Shown here: piece after piece, positions 26,071 to 33,295 of the stretch
Position numbering within the stretch: position 1 is the first letter of the stretch
Layout of the letters: each line of letters begins with the position of its first letter
NCBI RefSeq assembly: GCF_019355395.1
Contig: NZ_CP048829.1
Location: forward strand, 992,001-1,056,000
Direction of reading: 5' to 3'
Origin: Chordicoccus furentiruminis
GTDB lineage: Bacteria; Bacillota; Clostridia; Lachnospirales; Lachnospiraceae
Length of the DNA stretch: 64,000 nucleotides
Notes under the pieces: model-generated
Told to the model about the DNA's origin: nothing
Seen by the model: the letters and a program-made list of their open reading frames with translations, nothing else
Database searches by the model: none
Made by a program: the position numbers and the translations under genes

Positions 26071-26962
26071 GCCCGCCTTCCTTCCTCTCGCCGTCCTTGT
26101 CAACATCCCTGTGATCGATCCGCACGCCGTATTCTGGATGGGAGCCGGCGAGACGGGCCGCGATCGCGTTGGCCATCACAACCGAGCGGTGACGGCCTCC
26201 GGTGCATCCAACCGATATGACGAGCTGGTTTTTCCCTTCCCGGATATAGTTCGGAATCAAAAAATTGAGGAGATCGACATATTTCTCGATAAAGACCCGG
26301 CTTTCCGGATGACTCATGACATAACGCTCGATCGGCGGATCATTGCCGGTCAGCGGCCGGAGCGCCGCCTCGTAGTAGGGGTTCGGAAGGAACCGGACGT
26401 CGACCACCAGATCCGAATCAGCCGGAATTCCGTACTTGAAGCCGAATGACTGCACCGTGATATACAGATTCCGGTAATTCCGGTCCTCGACAAAGATCCG
26501 GATCAGTTCCGTACGGAGCTCACGGGTCAGCAGCTTGCTCGTATCGATGATATAGTCCGCCTTCTCCCGGATGAAGGAAAGCTGCTGCCGCTCAAGCGCG
26601 ATGGCCTTTTCCAGCGAGCCGCCGGCCCTTGCCTGAAGCGGGTGTGTCCTTCGCGTCTCCTTATAGCGCTTCAGCAGGGTCTCATCCGACGCATCAAGAA
26701 AAAGGACTTCGTAACGGATGTTCCCTTTCTTCATCTCCGCCGCGGCGCGTTCGAAGTCCGCCTGACGAAGACCGCTCCGGACATCGATGCCAACCGCGAA
26801 CTTCGTATATTCGACATCCCGCCCGTCCGAAGCGATCCGGATAAACGGCAGAATCAGCGACAGCGGGAGATTATCCACACAGTAGTAATCCGCATCCTCC
26901 AGATGATGGAGCGCCACACTTTTCCCCGCGCCGGACATTCCGGTCACAATGACCAACCGCAC
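25997..26962 (-). CDS. rapZ: RNase adapter / nucleotide-binding protein RapZ (YvcJ)
   Basis: A P-loop protein that in E. coli guides RNase E to GlmZ and in Bacillus (YvcJ) is a nucleotide-binding protein. Walker A TGMSGAGKSVALHHLED is at the N-terminus. DNLPLSLI, FGFKYGIPADSDLVVDVRFL and SVGCTGGRHRSVVMANAIAA are family signatures. I start at GTG 26962, since AGGAGG lies 6 nt upstream and murB ends 16 nt earlier. The C-terminus runs about 30 residues past the usual HRD end into the whiA start, a 74-nt overlap. 321 aa. Confidence 0.93.
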   Translation of the reverse strand: MRLVIVTGMSGAGKSVALHHLEDADYYCVDNLPLSLILPFIRIASDGRDVEYTKFAVGIDVRSGLRQADFERAAAEMKKGNIRYEVLFLDASDETLLKRYKETRRTHPLQARAGGSLEKAIALERQQLSFIREKADYIIDTSKLLTRELRTELIRIFVEDRNYRNLYITVQSFGFKYGIPADSDLVVDVRFLPNPYYEAALRPLTGNDPPIERYVMSHPESRVFIEKYVDLLNFLIPNYIREGKNQLVISVGCTGGRHRSVVMANAIAARLAGSHPEYGVRIDHRDVDKDGERKEGGHVIFGRGEERAGRDGSGREALPDC

Positions 26963-26978
26963 CGCCTGCCTCCTGCTC

Positions 26979-27902
26979 TCACCATGGCGTTTCCGCCCCA
27001 AGAAACCGCACTTCCGGAACCAGCGTGACACCGGACGTGTCCCTCACCCGGTCCCGTACATCACAGATCAGCCGGCAGACATCAGCGGCCGTCGCGCCGC
27101 CGGTATTGACGACAAAGCCGCAGTGTTTCTCGGAAACCTGGGCGCCTCCGACCCGGTAGCCCCTGAGTCCGGCGTCCATAATCAGCTTGCCCGCGAAATA
27201 GCCCTCCGGCCGCTTGAATGTGCTGCCGGCACTGGGCATCGTCAGCGGCTGCTTCTCTCTCCGTTTCCGGCTGAGCTCCTCCATCCGCTGCCGGATTTCC
27301 GTCTCCGAACCCTCCGTCAGCCCGATCCGCGCACCGAGAATCACCGAACCGTCGTCCATGAAGCGGCTGTGCCGGTAACCGAGCTCCGCCTCCGCTGCCG
27401 GAACCGTCCGCATCCTGCCTTCCGGTGTCAGACAGTCGACGGAGCGCAGAACCTGCTTCATCTCGCCGCCGTACGCCCCCGCGTTCATCAGGCAGGCGCC
27501 GCCCAGGGTTCCGGGGATGCCTCCCGCAAACTCAAAGCCGGTCAGCCGTCTTGCCAGCGCCTCGCTCGCGATCGCCGAAAGCGACGCGCCGGCCTCGCAG
27601 ACCAGCTCGTCCCCCTCCGGGCGCACCGCGCCGTACTCGCGTCCGAGACGGATCACTGTCCCTCGAAAACCGTCATCGGAAACCAGCAGATTGCTCCCGT
27701 TTCCCATCAGAAAGCAGGGTATTTCCTGCGCCCGGCAGAGCTTCAGTGTGTCCCGGATCTCCTCCGCCGAATGCACCGTCACAAAGTAATCCGCCGGACC
27801 GCCGATCCGAAACGTCGTATGAAGCCGCATCGGCTCATCCGTGAGGACCGCGCCGCGGCCGGCAATCTGTTCAAGCGCCTCAGCAAACGTCAGTCCGCTC
27901 AT
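26979..27902 (-). CDS. murB: UDP-N-acetylenolpyruvoylglucosamine reductase
   Basis: MurB reduces UDP-GlcNAc-enolpyruvate to UDP-MurNAc using NADPH and FAD, the second step of peptidoglycan precursor synthesis. It shows the FAD-binding TTFRIGGPADYFVTV, MGNGSNLLVSDDGFRG, GIPGTLGGACLMNAGAYGGE and the catalytic Ser region PSAGSTFKRPEGYFAGKLI, as in type II MurB. 307 aa. Its start overlaps the preceding TPR gene stop by 4 nt, and rapZ follows after 16 nt, as in Bacillus-type clusters. Confidence 0.97.
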   Translation of the reverse strand: MSGLTFAEALEQIAGRGAVLTDEPMRLHTTFRIGGPADYFVTVHSAEEIRDTLKLCRAQEIPCFLMGNGSNLLVSDDGFRGTVIRLGREYGAVRPEGDELVCEAGASLSAIASEALARRLTGFEFAGGIPGTLGGACLMNAGAYGGEMKQVLRSVDCLTPEGRMRTVPAAEAELGYRHSRFMDDGSVILGARIGLTEGSETEIRQRMEELSRKRREKQPLTMPSAGSTFKRPEGYFAGKLIMDAGLRGYRVGGAQVSEKHCGFVVNTGGATAADVCRLICDVRDRVRDTSGVTLVPEVRFLGAETPW

Positions 27903-29575
27903 TGTTCCGCTTCTCCGTTCCCGTCTTCCGTATCGCCGGTATCATCTGTCACGTCCCCGCCGCCGTCTTCGTCACCGCCGGTATCGCCTTCCGCGTCTTC
28001 GTCTTCACCTGTATTATTCTGATCCTCATCGGTGCCGCCGTCATTGTCTCCGGTGTCACCGGTGCCATCGCCGCTGTTCTCATCCGTATTCGTGTCTGTG
28101 TTCCCGTCGTCTCCGGTCTTCTTCGTCTCCGCGGCGGCCGCCGTCCCGTCGGCCGCGTCCGAACTGGCGCTGCTCAGCTTCTTCTTCGCGGCATCGCTCA
28201 GATACTGCATCGCGTTCTCCGACTGCGTCGAATTCGGGAATGTCTGCACGATCTGCGTGAAGATCTCATCTGCTTTGTCCTGATTGCCGCTGAGCCGGTA
28301 TGCATGAGCGAGGTAATTGAGCACATCATAATCCGACGCGTCGATCGCACGGGCAGCCTCCAGCTTTGTGATCGCCGACGCGTAGTCCGCCTTCGAGAAG
28401 GCTTCGAGTCCGACCTTCTTGTAGGCGGCCATCAGATAATCCTTCAGCTGGGAGCTCAGACCGTCATAAACCGACTTCGCCTCCGCTGACAGCTGGCTGG
28501 CGTCAATATCGGCGAGCGCCTCCGCGGCCGTATCGTATGTCCCGTTATTGTAGGCGTTCTGAGCGGAGATCAGGTTGTCGTAGCTCGACGATTTGGCGTT
28601 CGCCGCCTCGATCTTCTCCTTCGCCGTATCCACCGTTTCCTGCGACGCCTTGATCTGGTCGTTCATCGTCTGGATCTGGGAGGCGTATACCGCCATATCG
28701 GACGAGTAGCGGGTGATTTTCTCGTTGGCCGCCCGGTTGATGTTCTTCGTATAGGCAGGTATGAAGAGAAACCAGATCGCCGCGGCGCCGATCAGCGCGC
28801 CCAGCAATACATTAAGGAAGGAAAAGCTCCTCGTTCCCCCGTTCGCCCGGAAAAAGGCCGGCGATCCCGACGTCCGCTCCGAGCCGGCCGGATCCGGTTC
28901 GGAAGGTTCCGGTTCCCGGTTTCCGCGGAACGGGAAACGGGATTCAAGCGAAGTCGCCGTCCCCGTCTGCTCATCAACCTCATGAAGAAACCGAAGCGTC
29001 GTGGTGTTCGTCCGGTCGATCCGAATCGCCTTCTTCAGCAGCCGCCTCGCCTTCTCGTATTCCTTCTTATGAATATAGAGCAGCGCCAGCAGATGATAGC
29101 CCTTGATCAGCTTCGGATTCTGGGCCAGAATCTTCTTGAGCTGGATCAGCGCCACATCCTCGTTTCCCTCAAGGCAGTTCTCGAGCGCGATGTTGTACTT
29201 TTTGATCGTCTGGTTGATGATATCCAGCCGGTTCGCGTCCTGCTGCAGGATCCGGATATACTCCGCCGCAATATTATCCTCCGGCTGGATGTTCTTCGAA
29301 ATCACCCACTCGGAGAGCGCGGCAACTACCTCGCCGGTTTCGAAGTAGACGAGACCCAGCAGATTTCTCGCCGGCACGTTCAGCTTGTTGAATTTCAGAC
29401 TCCGCTTCAGCTGGTCGATCGCGCCGCTCAGATCACGCACCTGAGCCTTCTCAAGTCCCTGATTGTAATAGAGCCCCGACAGGACGATTGCCTGCTTCTG
29501 AACGGAGACATCGCAGCCGCATTTCGGACAGTACGCGGAATCCGTCAGCTCCGCGCCGCAGTTCATACATTTCAT
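27899..29575 (-). CDS. zinc-ribbon, TPR and coiled-coil membrane protein
   Basis: A 558-aa protein of unknown function. An N-terminal zinc ribbon (C3, C6, C16, C19: CMNCG ... CPKCG) is followed by TPR-like helices to about residue 200 (KAQVRDLSGAIDQLKRSLKF, KEYEKARRLLKKAIRIDRTN). One transmembrane helix (NVLLGALIGAAAIWFLFIPA) precedes an outside coiled coil, a second TPR set (KADYASAITKLEAARAIDAS, NQDKADEIFTQIVQTFPNST) and a ~85-residue Asp/Gly/Thr tail. The layout suggests a cytoplasm-to-envelope scaffold. It lies between a 50-codon gene and murB in a cell-wall gene run, overlapping murB by 4 nt. Confidence 0.85.
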   Translation of the reverse strand: MKCMNCGAELTDSAYCPKCGCDVSVQKQAIVLSGLYYNQGLEKAQVRDLSGAIDQLKRSLKFNKLNVPARNLLGLVYFETGEVVAALSEWVISKNIQPEDNIAAEYIRILQQDANRLDIINQTIKKYNIALENCLEGNEDVALIQLKKILAQNPKLIKGYHLLALLYIHKKEYEKARRLLKKAIRIDRTNTTTLRFLHEVDEQTGTATSLESRFPFRGNREPEPSEPDPAGSERTSGSPAFFRANGGTRSFSFLNVLLGALIGAAAIWFLFIPAYTKNINRAANEKITRYSSDMAVYASQIQTMNDQIKASQETVDTAKEKIEAANAKSSSYDNLISAQNAYNNGTYDTAAEALADIDASQLSAEAKSVYDGLSSQLKDYLMAAYKKVGLEAFSKADYASAITKLEAARAIDASDYDVLNYLAHAYRLSGNQDKADEIFTQIVQTFPNSTQSENAMQYLSDAAKKKLSSASSDAADGTAAAAETKKTGDDGNTDTNTDENSGDGTGDTGDNDGGTDEDQNNTGEDEDAEGDTGGDEDGGGDVTDDTGDTEDGNGEAEQ

Positions 29576-29578
29576 CGA

Positions 29579-29731
29579 TTATCTGCCCTTCTCACTCGTG
29601 GAGGTCTCCTTCAGCATTTCCTTCAGAATATCGATCACATCCGTCAGATCCCGGGAGTAGATGGCGCCTTCCGCCTCATCCACGTCCAGAGACGGCTTGA
29701 ATTTTTTCAGTTCCTCTTCATAGTTGATCAT
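29579..29731 (-). CDS. small conserved-looking protein of 50 aa
   Basis: A short gene read directly from the sequence: MINYEEELKKFKPSLDVDEA, then EGAIYSRDLTDVIDILKEML, ending KETSTSEKGR. It has a perfect CGGAGGAGAT Shine-Dalgarno and lies snugly between folC (14-nt overlap) and the TPR gene (3-nt gap), which argues that it is translated. It is predicted helical and acidic, without membrane segments. I recall similar short proteins in related Clostridia but cannot assign a function. Confidence 0.75.
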   Translation of the reverse strand: MINYEEELKKFKPSLDVDEAEGAIYSRDLTDVIDILKEMLKETSTSEKGR

Positions 29732-31025
29732 GGATTATCTCCTCCGTCTCACCGGCAAGATACAGACTGCCGCAGATAAACAGCCGGTCCCGGCCCTGTC
29801 TCCTTCGCGCCTCCCGGAAGGCGTCCCGGAAATCCGCCACCGCCACCGCGTCCGGACGCCCGGCGCGATGGAACAGTTCCACAAGGCTCCCGGCATCGGA
29901 TTTTCGCGATCCCTCGATCTCCGTCACGAAGATGCAGGACCAGTCGAGCCCCTGCGCCAGCTCCCGGATCATCTCGGAATAGTCCTTGTCATTGACCGCT
30001 GAGAACAGAAGCACGCCTCTCTTTCCCTGTAAAATGCATCCGGCGGCTTCGAGAAACCGGCGTATCCCGTCCGGATTGTGGGCGCCGTCAAGATAGACGC
30101 CGGGAAGAATCTCCTCCATCCGGGCCGGCCAGCGCATCGACAGGAGTCCTGTTCGGACCGTATCGGCTGTCAGATCCCCGAAGCGGGACGGATCCGTCTC
30201 ACGCAGAACCTTCAGGGCCATCAGCGCCAGCGCCGCGTTGGATACCTGATAGGGTGCGTTGGCCCTGACCGAAAAAGCCGTATGTCCATCATAGCGGAAG
30301 GATGTGGAAAAATCAATCTCACCCTTCCGAAGCGATTCGATTTTGTAATCGGCGGGCAGAACCGGGTAGAGCGGCGAACCGGCTTCCTCCGCGGACTGCC
30401 GGAAAACCGGAAGCGCCTCCTCGTCGGAGCCGTCGCAGACGCAGGGCACGCCCCGTCTCATGATGCCGGCCTTCTGGGCCGCGATCTCCGGGATGGTCTG
30501 CCCGAGGTATTTCATATGATCGAGGCTGATCGACGTGATGACGGAAAGCACCGGACGGTCGATCGCGTTCGTCGCGTCATGAAGACCGCCCATGCCGCAC
30601 TCCAGAATCGCCGCATCCGCCTTCCGCTCCGAAAACCAGGTGCAGGCCATCAGAAACAGCAGCTCGAAATACGACGGTGCGGGCGCGCCCGCCCTCACCT
30701 CCCGGTCAATCACGTTCCTGACCCGTTCGTACAGTCCGGCGAACTCCTCATCTCCGATCTCTTCTCCTCCGATCCGGAACCGCTCGTTAATCCGGCGCAG
30801 ATGCGGGGAAGTAAACAGGCCGCAGGTGCGTCCGCCCGCCCGCAGCACCGATTCCAGATAGGCGCAGACTGACCCCTTTCCGTTCGTTCCCGCCACATGG
30901 ATGAGGGGAATCCGCCGATCCGGATCCCCCAGCGCATGCAGCAGTCTGCGTGTCTCTTCGGTTGTATTCTTGATCGATTCCGTGCCGACCGCTTCGATCG
31001 CGTCGACCGCTTCCCGATACGTCAT
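29718..31025 (-). CDS. folC: folylpolyglutamate synthase / dihydrofolate synthase
   Basis: FolC adds glutamates to folates and often also makes dihydrofolate. It is a Mur-ligase relative with P-loop HVAGTNGKGSVCAYLESVL, FTSPHLRRINERFRI, AILECGMGGLHDATNAI, SISLDHMKYLGQTIPEIAAQ and LDGAHNPDGIRRFL. 435 aa is normal. The ATG overlaps the stop of the LtaS-like gene by 4 nt. Whether both activities are present cannot be decided from sequence. Confidence 0.96.
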   Translation of the reverse strand: MTYREAVDAIEAVGTESIKNTTEETRRLLHALGDPDRRIPLIHVAGTNGKGSVCAYLESVLRAGGRTCGLFTSPHLRRINERFRIGGEEIGDEEFAGLYERVRNVIDREVRAGAPAPSYFELLFLMACTWFSERKADAAILECGMGGLHDATNAIDRPVLSVITSISLDHMKYLGQTIPEIAAQKAGIMRRGVPCVCDGSDEEALPVFRQSAEEAGSPLYPVLPADYKIESLRKGEIDFSTSFRYDGHTAFSVRANAPYQVSNAALALMALKVLRETDPSRFGDLTADTVRTGLLSMRWPARMEEILPGVYLDGAHNPDGIRRFLEAAGCILQGKRGVLLFSAVNDKDYSEMIRELAQGLDWSCIFVTEIEGSRKSDAGSLVELFHRAGRPDAVAVADFRDAFREARRRQGRDRLFICGSLYLAGETEEIIHDQL

Positions 31026-33217
31026 GACGCCTTCTCTCTGATTTGCCTGTCCGCTTCCGAAAAGGCCGGCTCCTGTTCATTGCCCGCCGCATCGTTGAGC
31101 ACGGACTCCGCCTGTGCCATCACACTTTCCGGAACGGAACCCGTCTTCTCATCCGTGCCCATATCCGCCAGACGCCCGACGCCGTAGACCAGGGTGTTGG
31201 ACGTGCTCAGGATGCCGTGCGTGCTGGAGTTGCTCTGTACGGCGACGTTGACCCAGTCTCCCTTCTGAAGCGTCACATTCCGCACCAGCAGCGTCCCGCT
31301 GTCGAGGAAGGTCGTGTCGGCGAGCTCGCTGTTCACCTGGAACTTACAGCTCTGGGTGAAGTTCTCCCCGTATACGTAGTAGACACCGTTCGCGGAAACC
31401 TTCTGGACCCGGTCCACCCGGACCGGCTTCACGCCCAGCGCCAGCACCGATTTCGAGAACGGATTCGTCTTGCCGTAGACGTACCGCTTCCCGTAGAGCA
31501 TATCATACTGGAGCACCTGCATGTCGTAGAGGTAGTTCTCGTTCTTCTGCATCGTCTGCTGGAAGTTGAACATCGTGCCGATATGATAGCCGAGACGCGT
31601 GCAGAGCTCCGCCACAGCCTGATAGGCAGTGATCGTCTTCACGCTCCGCTTCTGTCCGTTCAGATTGCTCCAGATCAGATAGTTCGTCTGGAAGATCGTT
31701 CCGCCCCTGAGGTCGCGGTCGCTAAGCCCCATCGTCGGCAGATGATCGCCGTAGAACAGGCAGATCGTCGGCTCGCCCCGTTCCTTCAGCGCATCGATCA
31801 GATCCGCGACGAAGCGGTCCTCCTCGTAGATCTGGTTTGTGTAGTACTCCCACGCGCAGTTCTTCTCATCGCTCCCCGCTCCGCTCACGCGGATCTTCGG
31901 ATCGGCGATCGTCGGCTCCGTCGGATACGCGCCGTGCGGCTGTACGGAAACCGTGAAGACGAAATCCTGATGGTCCGTCGAATCCAGCGCGTCCTCGATG
32001 GGCCGGATCAGATTCTCGTCCCGCATCCAGCCGTTCTCGTTGACATCATTCTGCGTATCCATGTACTCGCCGGAGGTGAAAGAGTTGAATCCGAGATTCG
32101 CGTACACCTTCCGCCGTCCGTAGAAATTGGCCTCGTTGTTGTGCACGGCATGACTCGAATATCCGAGCTTCGCGAGGTCAAAGGCCGCGCTTTCGCAGGT
32201 TTCCTTGCGGAGAATGCCCTTGTAGGGATACTCGCCGGCCCCGAAGAAGCGGAGGCTCATGCCCGTCAGCGTCTCGAACTCCGTGTTGACGGTACCGGCG
32301 CCCACAGTAGGCACCGTGTAGTAGCCGTTCGAATACGTTTTCGACAGCTTGTGCCAGTTGGGCAGCGGATCCTCGCTGAATTTCAGCCCTCTCACCCGCG
32401 TCGGGTCAAAGAAGGACTCCAGCTGGACGATCACGATGTTCGGCTTGTCATCCGAGGCTTCTGTCTCCGTGATCTTTCCTTCCTCACCCACAATTCCTTC
32501 CACCAGCTTCTCCGAGTAGCCGTTCGGCTGGGTGATGCCCGTGTCGAAGATCGTCACGGAGAGGCTGTAAGGAAAACCGTAGTCCAGATAGGCGGACGCG
32601 ATGTTGCTGAAATAGGAGGACAGCTGTCTCGCGGCCAGTCCCCACTGAGTGAAGCCGTACAGCGCGGCGCAGGACCCGATGAAAACGGGAATCCAGATCC
32701 GCAGGCGGAGCGGTCCGCCGTAGGACGGCGAGGTGAACAGGTACCGTACCAGCGCGATCAGCCCGAGTACGATCAGAACCAGAAGGATGATCGTAACGGA
32801 TTTGCTGAAGTACTTTCCGGATACGCTCAGCGCCTCGCTGATCATACCGAAGTCCGGCCCGGTGAGCGGGGTCACCCGGTTCGCCAGTATGATGCCGTTG
32901 GCCGCGCCGAGGGCAAACCAGAACACCGTCACCAGCAGCCGGTAAAAGGACCTCTTCCGGATCAGAAAGGCCGGGAGCGTCGTCACGAAAATCAGAAACG
33001 CGTTGTAGAAGAAAACCTTCGTCCGCTCATCCGCAAACTGCCAGGCGGCCGGAATCGAATGCCGCGCCATCGCCTCGATCAGGAAGTAGCCGAGTACGCT
33101 GCAGATTCCGTGGAGCAGCAGCGCGTACCGGTTGAGTGCCGCGGTCCTTTTCGCTCTCCGTTCTTCCTGCGCCGGGCTGACGGATTTCGTCTTCTTTTTC
33201 ATCAGTACTTTCTTCAT
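31022..33217 (-). CDS. LtaS-like sulfatase-family membrane protein with C-terminal Ig/IPT-like domain
   Basis: Five N-terminal transmembrane helices (first RYALLLHGICSVLGYFLIEA) precede an extracellular sulfatase-fold domain resembling lipoteichoic acid synthase or phosphoglycerol transferase. Likely metal and nucleophile positions are Glu in IVIVQLESFFDP, Thr in TVGAGTVNTEFET, and Asp-His in YGDHLP. After the usual end, residues ~593-680 form a beta-rich segment (VYYVYGENFTQSCKFQVNSE) like an IPT/TIG fold, which LtaS lacks. 731 aa. It probably transfers glycerol-phosphate to a cell-surface glycolipid or glycan, but acceptor and product are uncertain. It overlaps folC by 4 nt and follows valS after 78 nt. 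Confidence 0.8.
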   Translation of the reverse strand: MKKVLMKKKTKSVSPAQEERRAKRTAALNRYALLLHGICSVLGYFLIEAMARHSIPAAWQFADERTKVFFYNAFLIFVTTLPAFLIRKRSFYRLLVTVFWFALGAANGIILANRVTPLTGPDFGMISEALSVSGKYFSKSVTIILLVLIVLGLIALVRYLFTSPSYGGPLRLRIWIPVFIGSCAALYGFTQWGLAARQLSSYFSNIASAYLDYGFPYSLSVTIFDTGITQPNGYSEKLVEGIVGEEGKITETEASDDKPNIVIVQLESFFDPTRVRGLKFSEDPLPNWHKLSKTYSNGYYTVPTVGAGTVNTEFETLTGMSLRFFGAGEYPYKGILRKETCESAAFDLAKLGYSSHAVHNNEANFYGRRKVYANLGFNSFTSGEYMDTQNDVNENGWMRDENLIRPIEDALDSTDHQDFVFTVSVQPHGAYPTEPTIADPKIRVSGAGSDEKNCAWEYYTNQIYEEDRFVADLIDALKERGEPTICLFYGDHLPTMGLSDRDLRGGTIFQTNYLIWSNLNGQKRSVKTITAYQAVAELCTRLGYHIGTMFNFQQTMQKNENYLYDMQVLQYDMLYGKRYVYGKTNPFSKSVLALGVKPVRVDRVQKVSANGVYYVYGENFTQSCKFQVNSELADTTFLDSGTLLVRNVTLQKGDWVNVAVQSNSSTHGILSTSNTLVYGVGRLADMGTDEKTGSVPESVMAQAESVLNDAAGNEQEPAFSEADRQIREKAS

Positions 33218-33229
33218 TCTTTACCTGTC

Positions 33230-33258
33230 CGCCGGCCGGCCCCAAAGGCCGGCCGGCG
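33230..33258 (-). terminator. 12-bp GC hairpin between valS and the LtaS-like gene
   Basis: The arms 33230-33241 and 33247-33258 are perfectly complementary with a CCAAA loop. On the minus strand GACAGGTAAAG follows with no U-run, so it is more likely an attenuating or stabilising hairpin than a complete terminator. Confidence 0.4.
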
Positions 33259-33295
33259 CCTTCCGACTCGCTCCGGACACCCCTCCGATCCGCTT

